Below are positions 22,791-34,949 of a stretch of DNA of 64,000 bases, one piece after another. This DNA comes from Phorcus lineatus. Its lineage: Eukaryota; Mollusca; Gastropoda; Trochida; Trochidae. The stretch spans positions 30,366,254 to 30,430,253 of the forward strand of contig OV121086.1 in the NCBI GenBank assembly GCA_921293015.1. Direction: 5' to 3'. Each line of letters starts with the position of its first letter. The stretch's first letter is position 1. The notes beneath the pieces were generated by a model, which saw only the letters and a list, made by a program, of their open reading frames with translations, was not told the origin of the DNA and searched no databases. The position numbers were made by a program, and so were the translations under genes.

Positions 22791-24776
22791 ATGATTAAAT
22801 TCTTTTCCTTTTTTTGCATGGTGTACATTGTGCTTTATTCATCAGTTATCCACCTTAAATAAGATGATGTAAAGGTGCCTATATGATTATTAAAAGGGAT
22901 GTTTCAGTACTGATGAATGGCATATATGTCAAGAGAAGGGGAAAAGAATGACCTAGGGCAACTGGCAATCTCATTGAAATCAGCTCGAAACTTGTCCCTC
23001 GTACCTCGCTGCGTTTCTTGATCTGACCACAGCTACATAAGAGAGAGTGTATATAAACAGAGGCAAATAGTTTAAGATAGTCTAGTAAAATACCATTGTA
23101 AAGAAAACAATCTGTATATAGATAATAATTATTTTGAAGAAATTCTTGCATAGATGGGCAGGCAATGTAGTGCTCGGGTAGGTGGGGGATCTATTAATTT
23201 CCAAAAGTGGGTTAAACCATTGAAAAGACATTTAAGGGGGAGAGGATTTTAACCTCTTTTGGTGTACAATTTCAAAATGAGCCATTCAAACCTACTGAAA
23301 CCTTAAGGATCCAACATTGGTCTTTGGAAAGGGTATGGTTTGATACACCAGACAGTAGACTTCCCTGTAGTGTTTTTGAGTATTGCAAAGAAAAGGTTGG
23401 TGCATTAATATAACTGTCTATTAACTGTTACACTAACATGCTGCGGTACTTGATTTTAAGAATTAACTGCAAATTGTGATTTTCAAGATAGAGCTATTTC
23501 AACAAAGTGTAAAAAACATATAGAATAGAGGACTTTTTTAATATCTTGATAATAATTGGGAAAATGACCTAATTGTTTTTAAAAATGTTACATTATTTCA
23601 GAAATTTTTAATAATATATTGAACAGTGCCAATTTGATGTGAGTAGTGAAACCAATTTTTCTAAAAAATTACTCTTAGGATATTAGGACACACCAAAATG
23701 TTTTTGTAAATTGACAATGAAGCTAATATGTTCAGTTATTACAGCTTTTAGTTCCAAGCAGGCTCAAATTCAACAATCATGCAAGCCCATAAAATGTTAT
23801 TAAGACAATCCTTCAGGGATAAAACTAGGGAAGCAAACACCATTATGCTTCCTATTGTGACAATAACAGCGGATAAACAGATGTTGACTTGTCAGATAAG
23901 GAATAATAGATTGCTTGGTGTTTCATGAAAACTAAACAGTGTTTCTTGCTGAGGTGTTTGAACAATCTGGGGGTTCGCAGTAACCAGCAAACCCCAAAAG
24001 GAAATTGTTTCCTCGGCCATGAATTCATAAGCTTCCCCAATCTCTAACTGATCATGTGTTTGTTGAGCTGGACACTTACATTCAGACAGGGACTTGTTAT
24101 TTCAATAAAAAATGGAAAAAATTATTTTTTAAATTCTAGGCTTCCAGTAGCTGGTGATGAAGATATGACTTGAACATCATTAAAAAATGAGATCAGATTA
24201 CCTTTAATTCCATCAAAAATGGTCATTGGCCATATAGCACACCAAGCTTTGGGTATAGTTAGATGGTGAATTTTGGTGAATTTAAGAAACCCTATGAATG
24301 TATATATAACACAAAATAGTTTGCATGAACTTGAAAATATAATCAGACGACATCAATTAAATTAATAAAAAATTGATGATTGGTGCCACTCAAAAATGGT
24401 TCTTAAAATATCATAGGATTCATGTTAATTTTGAAATTGTAAATAATAATAAATTTTTGCATCCCCCTTGGTCCCAAACTAACTATCATTCATTTTCATA
24501 GGCTCTTTTGGTAACAACTGGTTGAAATGTTAAGATTTAAAATCATATGTTTATTTGTCAACAGTTAATTCCAATTACTTGTACTCCATCTCATTCTCAA
24601 GGGTGAAGGTTTTCCTTAACACGTCATTGCTTCATATTCTCACCAATTACCCTAAATTACAAAAATTACCCCAATATCACATCCTCGACCCAAAGACAAA
24701 CCCATGTGACAGGCAGACCGCCATCCGAGCTAAAGTACTGTAACTTTGAACATTGACAAATCTTCAAAACAATGCG
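22791..24776. other. Mostly unique DNA; possible MITE remnant near 23165-23330
   Basis: The interval 23165-23330 has GGTGGGGGATC at one side and TGAAACCTTAAGGATCCAAC at the other. This is faintly like the GGATCC-TIR elements but too diverged to be sure. The rest is AT-rich with no gene. Confidence 0.3.
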
Positions 24777-25065
24777 GTGAAGAAGCTCTATTTTTGTGAT
24801 TCTCAGAGGAATATTCTTCAATAAAACCAAAAATGTTTGCAAATTCTTGACAGAAATACAACCCCATTACACAACTTGTTGAACAAAATTATGGGGCATG
24901 CAGAAATCCATTGTGAAGGCACTTTGACCGATCATACGGTCTCCACAGTAAAGAAGCTCTATTTCTGCGATTCTCGCAGGAATATTCTTCGATAAAAACA
25001 CAAAATTCATGACAGAAATACAAACCGGTTACATGACTTGTTGTTCAAACTCTCCCCGCTTCAGC
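24777..25065. repeat. Tandem duplication, 171-bp unit, ~1.7 copies
   Basis: GTGAAGAAGCTCTATTTTTG at 24777 recurs as GTAAAGAAGCTCTATTTCTG at 24948. GGAATATTCTTC(A/G)ATAAAA and GACAGAAATACAAACC follow in both. The second copy is followed by unrelated sequence. Confidence 0.88.
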
Positions 25066-25329
25066 GACAGTGGAAGACCAGCGAGGGCACAAGAGACAAA
25101 AGACAAATTGGGGCGAAATTTATGTTGTTGGAGATGAGTGTAAGAGCCAATGCCATAGGGAATTCTCGTTTGTCATTTAACTACCCAAGGGAAATCTTCA
25201 ATAGTTGGTTGGTTCCCATGATTAATTCTTGGGCGCAGGAAATGCACATTGTAGGATGTAGGGAATTTTGTTCAGAGCATCGCATGGCAGCTTTATGGTT
25301 TGTTATTACGAGCAAGAACTTGTAGGAAA

Positions 25330-26195
25330 ATGGTAATTCAGTCAACTCCAGCCTTGTTTTTTAAATAGGGGTTCAAATTTAACAGTTACGACATGTTTTG
25401 AATTTTGTCATCTCATTTTATTCTGTTTTCAAGTATTTTGAATAAACAATGTTATTCTAAAATCTTTGAGAAGAAAATGGACCATAATAAACGAACTATG
25501 AAATATCTAAATGTTTTTTTTAATGATAATTAATTCTCAAACAATATTATGACAATATGGCATTTAATATTTGAGCTTTATAATTAACCAAATGATAACC
25601 AAGTATTTAAATAATCATTAGGTTTTATCCCTCCTATAATCAATTGTAAGATTGACAACAGGTACACTTAATCTGAATTGTGAATAATTAAATCTTTTTC
25701 ATCTTGTTTCACCACAAAAAGATCAAAAGAGGAATACTTCTTATCACTTTAATATTTCATTGCCTTCAAATAACCATTGTGATCATGTAGTTACCAATAA
25801 TCAAATACATTGATTATTGATTTTCCCCCAGACAGGTCATTTTGCCTGCTATTGTGCTATTCATTAAAACAAATTATATTGTATGCTTAATCTTCTACCG
25901 CTCATAAGATGATTATTTATTAATGATGTTGTCCAATAACAAAAGCACAGCCCTGCAAACTCACAGCCTACATTCTAAGTACTAATTTGCTCAATGATAT
26001 AGATTCGTATTGTGTTTTTCCTGCACATTGATCTGTCTGCTTTAGGTCTCTTAGCCCTTAAAGAAACGTGAACAAAGAAAAACCTACAGCGTAATTTATT
26101 ATTGACTCGTCCTGCTGTTGTATTTGGACAGGTGTTCTCATAAACATCTCGTCCTCGTTTGATATTTCGGTGGCAGGGTGAGGTCAAAAGCAATC
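25330..26195. other. Unique AT-rich DNA, no gene seen
   Basis: No supported feature. The open frame 25038-25325 just upstream is partly repeat-derived, has no motif, and is not called. Confidence 0.4.
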
Positions 26196-27860
26196 CTATT
26201 GGCTTTGCCTAGTGGGATATTCCCTTGGCTTAATGGTTGTCTGACCCTCCTAAAGAGGTCCCTGGTTTGAATCCTACTGGAATTGATTTTAAAATGATAT
26301 CATTTACATTTAGCACCACAGGAAGCACCATAGGAAGGGCTGGGGTAACTCTCTAGGGTTCACATCACTCCAAAAGGTTTGACTGGAGGCTGAGTCTCCT
26401 TGTGTAATGGATGCATTTGTTAGGATAGTGTAAAAGCATTACTGGCTTTTAATTTAAAAAATCAATTTGGCCTCATTAGGTAGTGGACCTGGAATTCCCT
26501 TGTTTAAATCCTGTTGAAGGCAATCTCACAAACATTTTTGGTACATTTTGCACTAAAGGTGGGGCCAGAGCTAACAACAACCTTGGTAAACTTAAACGGA
26601 AGTGATTTATTACTAATGGGTTTGACTCAAGGATGGTTCAGTTGAGTGGATGCCTGGTTTGCATGATCTCACAATCATTTCAATTACATATGGCACCCAT
26701 GGTGTGGCTCAATAGGTACAGACGATCTAGAGATCCCTTGTTCAAATCCCTTTGGAGGTGATCTTACAATCATTTCAATTACATATGGCACCCATGGTGT
26801 GGTTCAATAGGTACAGAAGACCTAAAGATCCCTTGTTCAAATCCTGTTGGAGTTGATCTTACAATCATTTCTTTTACATATGGCACCCATGGTGTGTCCT
26901 TGGCTCAAGGGTACTATGCTTGACTCTCGCACTGAGGTCTCTGGTTTAAATACTGCTAGAGGGGATCTCACAATGACTTTCTCTACATTTAGCTGTGGCA
27001 TCTACTTAGAGTTCCCTACACACCTCAAATGGTAACACAAGTGAGACACACTTTTGAGTGGATGCTTGTGGTAGAATATGGGGAAAGCATTATTATTGGC
27101 TTTGGCTAGTGGGATATCAATTTGCTCAATTGGTAGTGTACTTGTTTGCACCCTGTTGGAGATGATACTTCTGATACATGTGGTGGTCAGGGCAACTCCC
27201 TATAATACACACTGTGTAGAGTGAATAGGAGAGTCCCATCTCCAAATGTTTGACCCAAAGGAAGAGAAGAGTCAGTTTTGTATGCATGTGGTAAGATGAA
27301 GCCAAAAGCATACCTTCTAGCTCTTGTTGGTTGGATTAAATTTGGCTCAATGGGTAGAGTGCCCATCTCTCAGACAGAGGTACCTGGTTTGAATCCCATT
27401 GCAGGTATCGTAATCTAATAATCATGTCCATTACATTTGGCACTCAGGGTGAAGCTTGGGCAACTCCTGGTGTTCAGTACACCCTGTGCACAACAAACAC
27501 AAATGCTTTAATTCTATTGTCAGAAGATTCCAATCGAGGATGAATAACTCTTTGAGATTGTCTGGTGAGGTCAAATGCATACCTTCTCTCTTTGCTTGGA
27601 AGCATATCAATTTGGCTCAATGGTAGAGTGCCAAATGGTGAGTGAGTGAGTTTGGGGTGAGTGAGTGAATTTGAAATATTGCCCAAAAAATGCCATAAGC
27701 AATGTTTGAATTCTGCTTCAGTTGATCTCACAATGACTCTTTACCTTTGGTACCCAAGAGAGGTCATACCATAGCGTTCACTACACTCTCGATACAGCAG
27801 GAGAACCTCATTACTCCATAAGTTTTGACTCGAGGACAAGTCCCTTTTGTTTTGAAATGT
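26196..27860 (+). repeat. Tandem array of tRNA-like units
   Basis: About eight units, mostly ~225-240 bp with one short ~91-bp double, each contain a box A-like motif and a box B-like motif. Examples are TTGGCTCAATGGGTAGAGTG with TGGTTTGAATCCC at 27341-27398, TGGCTTAATGG with TGGTTTGAATCC at 26228-26272, and TTGTTCAAATCC at 26739 and 26831. Between them recur GATCTCACAAT(C/G)A(T/C)TT, TTACATTTGGCAC and AAGCAT(T/A). The unit at 27341 can form a D-arm (GCTC/GAGT) and a five-pair anticodon-like stem, but the T-stem is broken. These are not functional tRNAs. The last unit is interrupted by a GTGAGTGAGTGAGTTT SINE piece at 27636-27670. Confidence 0.8.
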
Positions 27861-28539
27861 TTATCATTTAACTTTTATAACAATTTTAGATGTGAATTTA
27901 AACAAATGAAATCTTTTATATTTTGTTTCCGTTTATGACATTCTTATAAATCATTAACATCTATTAAAATCATAGTCAATTTTTCTTATCCTTTTCTGTC
28001 TTCAGAACTCAAGTTTCATCTTTGTACGAGGACAATATCAAGAAATTAAATTTCATCACAAATGATATTTTCAGCTATACCAGCCCAGACTATGACTCAA
28101 AATGTCATCTTATCATTCTATTCAAATGTCAATTGCTAACAAAATAGTCAAGAAAGTACTTAATGTATCAAATTACTCAAAGCTTTTCAGATTAACTTAT
28201 GTTCTATTACCATCATTTTTCACATTGGATTTGGCAAAAGATCATATTTCAGATGGCTTTTAATGAAATACTTATACAAGATAGTATTACTAGATTGAAA
28301 ACTACCAACTTCTCTCATTGGATTTTATGATTTTATTTACATGAAAAAAAACCAGTTTGAGTAATATGATTCTAATATAATTTGTCATGAATTTTTTTAA
28401 TATGTTGAAAACAAAGAAGAAATATAAATTTCCATGTATACGAACATGCCATAACCAAACATGGAAGAATAATGACATGGACATAATGAAAGCCATAGTT
28501 TTATCACCAAAAATGAAAAAAACTAAATTTATATAATTA
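27861..28539. other. Unique AT-rich DNA, no gene seen
   Basis: No supported feature. One chance open frame (28302-28544 minus) is rich in Phe and Ile. Confidence 0.4.
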
Positions 28540-28836
28540 CACACACGGCTTCGGATCAGGCAGTCCGTGGTTCAAATCCCGCCAGGGGCTCGGCAACTTT
28601 GTCTGCTGTAGAGAACTGTTCTACACGCAGTCAGGTTTGGGTGCAATGCTACACTGAAATTCAGCGCAGTACCACCCATGGTTCGCTAGTTCCAGCCGAT
28701 GCTCGCGATTTTCACTGCAATGCATAGCCACAATGGTGTTGCGGGCTTTCTCCCTGGAATAATACTAGCAGCCGCGATACAAGTGAAATAATCTTGAAAG
28801 CGGCGTTAAACCCCAACTCACCGCACCTCACCTCAC
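28540..28836 (+). mobile_element. SINE family T, best preserved copy
   Basis: It begins within the tRNA-like head (box B GTGGTTCAAATCCCGCC is intact; box A is lost or altered) and runs through GGGCTCGGCAACTTTGTCTG, GGTTTGGGTGCAATGCTACA, CCACCCATGGTTCGCTAG and GCGGGCTTTCTCCCTGG. It ends GCGGCGTTAAACCCCAACTC and (CACCT)n. The CpG-rich sequence, least decayed of the four copies, suggests this is the youngest. Confidence 0.88.
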
Positions 28837-29094
28837 AAAGATAATACAGACTGTCAAAGGTTTGAACAACCAAATTCTACAGATAAAATTTATGTTGTAC
28901 TTTGAAATAAGAAATAGTTTTTAAGTTCAAGTCAATATGGTACCAAAGTAAAAAAAGAATGATATTATAAATCTATTTCTATTTTTCCTATATTGTATTC
29001 AATAAAGTTACCAAATTGCTGAATGATGGAAAAAAAGTAACATAATTCTAAAAATTGATAAAAACATTCAAATAATTTTAAACATTTCTTTTAA

Positions 29095-29410
29095 ATTAAA
29101 TACTTCAAAACCATAGATTAGAACTTTTATGAAAATCTTTTTAAATGTTACTCAACAAATTGATAAAAACAATTAAAAACAGAATTTAAACAAAGAATTC
29201 ATAAAATGTAGCAAATTAAATCAAATAAGCTCCATTAGCAAAATCAAATATTCAAACCACGGATTAGAACTTATAAGTTCTTTTTAAAGGTATCTAACAA
29301 GCATATAAGCAAAATAGATCAAAACAGTTCTATTACCCAAATCAAACATTCAAAGCATGGATTTGAACATAAGTTGTTTTTCTTTAAAACGTATCCAACA
29401 AGCATATTAG
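29095..29410. repeat. Diverged tandem repeat, ~100-148-bp unit, three copies
   Basis: TTCAAA(A)CCA(T/C)(A/G)GATTAGAACTT and TATC(T/C)AACAAGCATAT(A/T)AGC recur at about 29101, 29249 and 29349. Units are strongly A/T-biased and diverged. Confidence 0.7.
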
Positions 29411-31901
29411 CATGATCCGATTGCGAACATCACTGAAATCTATTACAACTGGAACCTTTTAACTGGACCATTAAATCTTAATCAACGCCCAGAAAAAGTA
29501 AAAGGTCTCAACCGAGCTACTTCCATGCTAAATTTGTACGATGTCATTTCCTAAAGTAGCAATTTTCTGAGAGCTTAGTTCGGTAATAGTCCTTTGGAGA
29601 TCGGGATGAAAGCTTCTAAGAAATCTACATTGAATACAATGGATTCTCTGGAATCTGCAGAATATGTGTTAGATGAGTAGGAATCGGTGGCAAATAATTC
29701 ATTTTGGATTGAAATAGAGTGAAAAAGTCAGTCTTAATAAAAAGAACATTAAATTGACTTTATAATGATTTTGATAAAGATCTGTAATGAAATAATGCTA
29801 CATTTACATTTCAGAAGTTAATATTTCATTAGAAATGGGAGATTTGATGGAATATGATTTTTTGGTTGTTGTATTGGATGCTTCAGCACTTGATTTAGAA
29901 GCCTATTTTAATGAAGGAAATACTAGAACTTTCATAAAACAAAAATTATTGTAATATTCCATCAATTATTCATCATAGCAGATGTTGCATAACTTGAAAT
30001 ATGATTCAATGGAGTTAATTGATACCAAGAATCATTTTCAAAAGAAAGAATACCCTGCTGCATCCTTATACTACATTGCAAGAATTCATATTACAATTTT
30101 ACTATCCACAGTGAAAGGATTAAATGACATTGAAAATAATGGATTTCCAATTACTGTCTAAAGAAATCATTATTTTTTATGAAAAACATTGCAAACATAT
30201 ATCAGTCTCTTTTAAAATAAATGTCTGCCTTTGTAATTAATTAAGGCATTATTTGCATGGTTATTATTCAAGAATCTATGGTATACCTGGTTTTAATCAT
30301 GCCTTCATAAAGCATTTAATGAGTTATACAAACTACTACAATATAATGATCACAGAGAACTAATAATCCATAATAAATGTCTATAACAAAGTAAAATATA
30401 TGTTCATAAAGATTTTATATCAAATTCACATACAATGAGTGTTATTGTGGCACGTCAGAGCCATATATCTATGATGTATATTACTTATCAAATAAAATAA
30501 AATAAGTATCTTTCAAGTTAAATATAGAGAATAATCATCTTGCTGTCACAAACTACAAATTATGGTGTGTCTCAAAATATTCCTTAGGGCTGGGGTTTTT
30601 TTACTGGTAAAATACAAGATGTCATATAAAAGAATGCCTTTAATCTATATGTTTAAAAGAGTAAAAATTGCATAAAGATTTATATACAAAGCGATAAGTT
30701 TGATTTATGAGAAATACAGCGCAACATTCAATGTTTATAAAACACCTTACTGTTTTTACTTGGTTATCTCTTTCGTGGTTCTATATATCACTTACAAAAA
30801 CACTGTACAAAACATAAATTTTCTATATCTGTAGGTCTTAACTTATTTATGCAGTAAATAGCACTCCTGTTAATGATGTAACCCAATACTCAAGAAAAAT
30901 ATAAAGCTGAAATATTCTTATGCTAGATTTTTTTCTGTTTAATTTTAACCAAGACAAATTACTGCTTTTTAATCATTGTTGTCTATGATTCACCTTATCT
31001 GCAACATTAAATGATATTTGATTTGTTTCTTCTAGGGATAACCATAACCTTGGAGATTTAAAAAATTAAAACATCAAAACTAGTTTAAGAAACAAATTAC
31101 TTCTTTTCGCCAAAACAATGCTACATTTTTAGTATCAGGTTTTCATTAAAACAAATATCAGATTCATCAATTCTTGTCTTCCAAACCATCATTGAAGACA
31201 CGTATAAATTTCTACCCTAAAGGCTAAAATAATAAGGATAGTAAAATAAGCTTTAACCCTAAATGTTTAGCCAGTTCACATTTCTCTGGATGTGAAAATA
31301 TTGCAATTAATGTAAAAGGATTGTTTATATCTCTCCATAGATTCTTGGCAAAACCATGAAGTCTACCATAACAGCCTTGTTGCCTTAGACAACAGAGAAC
31401 TATCTGCAGATGGAACCTATGTTAGATGATTTAGGGACTAGGAACTTATTAAGTCTCTGAAAGTTATTTAGAAGTGGCATACATTACAAGGCAATATTTT
31501 CAGGTTAACAACATCTTTATGTGAAAATCCAGGAATTTCACAGGATAGACTTACACCTTTATCCCACCGGATGAAGAATAATGGACATATATTCTCCAAA
31601 ACAACTTGATTTTCATAATGAACAACTTATTATCGAGAGAGTATAGATTTTCTTATGCAATAACCGTATAACAAAAATAGTTGTGACTTCTATCCTATTA
31701 ATGAGTCCAACGAGGCCAAGACTCAAGTGCAAAATGGATTTTTTATTTATATATCTCTTATGCTATCTTTTTTCGATGCATTACTACCATTTATTTTGAG
31801 TGACAAGTCCACATGAATCAAAATATTTTTTAATCAAAGAGCAAAAACAGAACTATACCCATAAAGCCATAAAATACAGTATGAAGCCATGTATGATAGT
31901 C
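29411..31901. other. Unique AT-rich DNA, no gene seen
   Basis: 2.5 kb without repeats, without open frames of interest and without splice-site pairs that I could support. Confidence 0.4.
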
Positions 31902-34027
31902 TTAAAGGGGAACTGCAACCCTAGCCTTTCAGACCTAATTGACCAGCAGTTACATAATTGCCTTAGCCGGGAAAGAGGTCACGTGACACGGACTGGGCGC
32001 TGGCCAAGCGAGGAACGGTCATTGTGACAGGGAAATCCCCTTTATGACATGCGATCGTTGATTGGCTGATTCATTTTCGTTCTTCTGTTTATAAACAATG
32101 TCGTGTGACACGATGCCTGTTTTCATTTTATATTTATTTTGTTTTATTTATCTTATTTATATTTTTTTATATCCCCAACCCCCCTCATTTTTCTATTGTA
32201 AATTCTTACCTATTTTTTACCATTTATAACTTTATCTCCCCTGGCTATGTTACTTAATTCTAAATTTATCCCTCGCTTCCCCCATTTTAATTAATAAGTA
32301 ACATAGCCACGTTGGCGAAATCACCTTCAGGTGGAAGCAGACGTTAAACCCCTAAACAACAACAACAACACGATGCCTGCAGTCCAAAATGGCTAGCTTT
32401 TCTACTTTCACATGTCGCTGTAATAACACCTGCAGTCGGTCGACTAAAACAGCCGTATATTGGCTTTTGCGACATAAACAATTTCGAAACATACTCTGTG
32501 TCACTTTAAAATTGTCTCGATAGTTATGAAAAAATATTTCAATTCTTGTATTTCAGTAAGGTGCCTTAATTACGCCCACATACAATCATATACAAATAAA
32601 ACAGAATTAGAGAGGAAGTGAATTGACAATGTTTATTCAAGCTCGCCAACTGAAAACATGGGAGTAGAGCAAGATTACAGTGACTGTTTAGATCAGACTT
32701 TCCAAGTACTATATAACTTCCTTGAAGTGTTATAAACAACGTATGTAATCGATCTCTTACATAATATCCATATCATCATTTCCTGTTCCGAGGACAGCTG
32801 TGCTTTATTGCTCTATGCCTGCATGGCTGGCTGGTTGATTAATTAGATAACATCATTGTTGATTTAAGCCTTACCGTTCATGCATTGTATATTGTCTGAG
32901 AAACTACGTGGAGTAAGATATATCTATAACGAAATGTAAATGATGCGGTTTTCTTTATGTTCAAGATGAATCCAACTATATTTCATATTTTTCACTATCT
33001 TTTAAATGTCAAAAGCATGTGTTCATTTACTGTGAATTGGCGAAAAAAATCAAAATCATTTTCCCCTATAAGGTAAATACATGTACGTTAACAATTACTG
33101 CCAGGTTTGTATACATCATTTTTCAAGTCATTCTTATTCTTATCCATTTGTAATCAGAGGTCCCATATCGGAACTATCGGGACGCATGATGTACGAGGTG
33201 AATCCCTTGTCGATGACTATGAAATAATGAAAATATTAAATCAATTTTTGATTGTATCATCATGGGATTATAACTAGTGACCAGTTTATCCTTCATATAT
33301 TCATTTTTTTATATCATCAGTGATATTTTCAAATTATGGCAAACGTGTCTTACATTTCTGAAAAATGATTGTGTCTTTGTTAAATGTCAACTTGGTGTTC
33401 AATTATGCTTGCAAAAAGTTGGATAATTATATGAGAATTGTATCAATATTAAAAGTGCATTTATTTTACAGTTGTTCAATCAAGGTTCAATTTACTGCCA
33501 AATATAAAAAAACAAACCTCAAACCCCTATCTACCAAAAGATAAGAAATTCCAAATAGTTAGGAATTGAGTAATAGTGACGAAAATCCAAAAAATATCCA
33601 TGCAAGGCAAAACCTAACTTTAAAAATATCGAAAGAAATATTGTGAAGTTTGTAGTGTCCAAGCTTACAAGTAAAATGTAAACAACCGCATAATACCAGA
33701 GTACCAGAATCTTTTATCTAATTTTGTAAAAGGTGAGGGAAATCTAAAAAAAAGTAAAAAATATTTCACTTTATAAAGATTTATAATTTTTTTTCTATTA
33801 TCTCATATCTCATATGGCAGTTCAGTCGTAGAACGATTTGTTTACAACGACATTCTCACACACGTATCCGGTTGGGTAATTTGCGCGAGTAGGGACACCG
33901 CGCGTAGGGTGCAGCGCAGTAAAAACACCGCTGAGTAGAGGGCGCGCTGATTGAGATTTACGACTCTCGCGGGGCCTCGCTAATTAAACACTGGAAGTTA
34001 AAAATTAAGGTTGCAGACCCCCTTTAA
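31902..34027. mobile_element. 2.1-kb TTAA-flanked non-autonomous DNA transposon
   Basis: The left end is TTAA-AGGGGAACTGCAACC (31902-31920). The right end is GGTTGCAGACCCCC-T-TTAA (34009-34027). These are imperfect inverted repeats flanked by the tetranucleotide TTAA. TTAA target duplication is characteristic of piggyBac and Kolobok. Ends starting AGGG rather than CCC make Kolobok-like more attractive, as an inference. Both ends are G+C- and CpG-rich against an AT-rich centre, and there is no transposase frame. A retroelement copy is nested at 32120-32367. Confidence 0.8.
32108..32379 (+). mobile_element. Nested truncated retroelement with 12-bp target duplication
   Basis: ACACGATGCCTG occurs at 32108-32119 and again at 32368-32379. 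Between them lie 248 bp ending in GCAGACGTTAAACCCC and an (AAC)n tail that runs into the second copy of the duplication. Near the 3' end CACCTTCAGGTG forms a small hairpin, as in many CR1/L2-type LINE and LINE-dependent SINE termini. The perfect duplication marks a clean, fairly recent target-primed insertion. No coding sequence remains, so it is either a severely 5'-truncated LINE or a SINE. Confidence 0.9.
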
Positions 34028-34302
34028 TTCAGATGTTACCTTCTGCAGAAAAATATACTTACAATTGCACTCTAAACAAATTTGGTCCCAAATCAGATAA
34101 TTTTCAAAAATTAATGAAATATATTTTGATTGAGGAAAAATTCATAGCCAGAAGAAACAATAGTTTTGAGAGATTTCTTCTAAATGGTTACCCCTATTCC
34201 AAATATTAATACATTAGGTAAACTTAAGAATAATGAGTTTTTTGGCCAAAATACAGAGCTTTATCCAAAACTTGATATTGATGTATGAGTGAACGCTGTG
34301 TC

Positions 34303-34841
34303 CAGCTGCATACCAAAAGTTTGTTCACATACCTGGGTATACAAGTGCAAATATCAAGTAATTTGAGATGCCTTTGAGGTATCACAGCATTGCGAATAAG
34401 AAACATATAATGTTGAATTTTCACTTCCACAGATATGTAGATCGATTCTTCTTTAAGGCAATTGTTTATCATTCCCCACAATTAACAGTAACAGTTTTGG
34501 CAGGCCATTGAAGTGACCAGGGGTCATAATTTCAATGTGATTATGATGGATTTAATCTCAAAGAGTCAATATGGAACATATAATTTGACATTTAACAAAA
34601 TCGAAATTTCTAAAATATGACCCCTTCTGTCTTTACGAATATTCCAAAATTCAAACTTTTGCACGAGAGACCAGGCGATCCCAAAATGAGTTCAAGAATG
34701 GCTATTTCACACATGGACAATGGGTGATCCATTGTCAGTTTTGCTGGAGTAATTATACAGACGTCCAAAAAAAAAAAAAAATACATGATATATTTGCACT
34801 ACGACTCAGTGGTAAGTGAACAAACTTTTGGTATGCAGCTG
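34303..34841. mobile_element. 539-bp element with perfect 26-bp TIRs (element E)
   Basis: CAGCTGCATACCAAAAGTTT... (34303-34328) is exactly mirrored at 34816-34841 (...CTTTTGGTATGCAGCTG). The interior includes TTTTGGCAGGCCATTGAAGT, then GACCAGGGGTCA, and an A15 run at 34766-34780. TA follows the right end but TC precedes the left, so a mariner-like TA target is possible but unproven. A diverged copy lies inverted at 48450-48930. No transposase is encoded. Confidence 0.82.
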
Positions 34842-34949
34842 TATGCATGTTTAAAGATACCTGTAAAAATCTATGGGAACAGATAGAAAAAGCTAATAAA
34901 TAAAAGAAAAATGTGATAGTCATGTTGGTTTAGCCAGTGATTTAAGGCA

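Noticed and set aside
25038..25325. 95-codon plus-strand frame after the 171-bp duplication
   Set aside because: The start lies in the duplicated repeat and the remainder has no recognisable feature, though local complexity is modestly raised.
27341..27410. Functional tRNA gene
   Set aside because: The A and B boxes and two arms are visible, but the T-stem does not pair, the anticodon loop lacks U33 and no acceptor stem is convincing.
32108..32379. Interpreting the ACACGATGCCTG repeats as a DNA-transposon target site
   Set aside because: The (AAC)n tail adjoining one copy, and the absence of inverted termini on the insert, fit target-primed retroposition instead.
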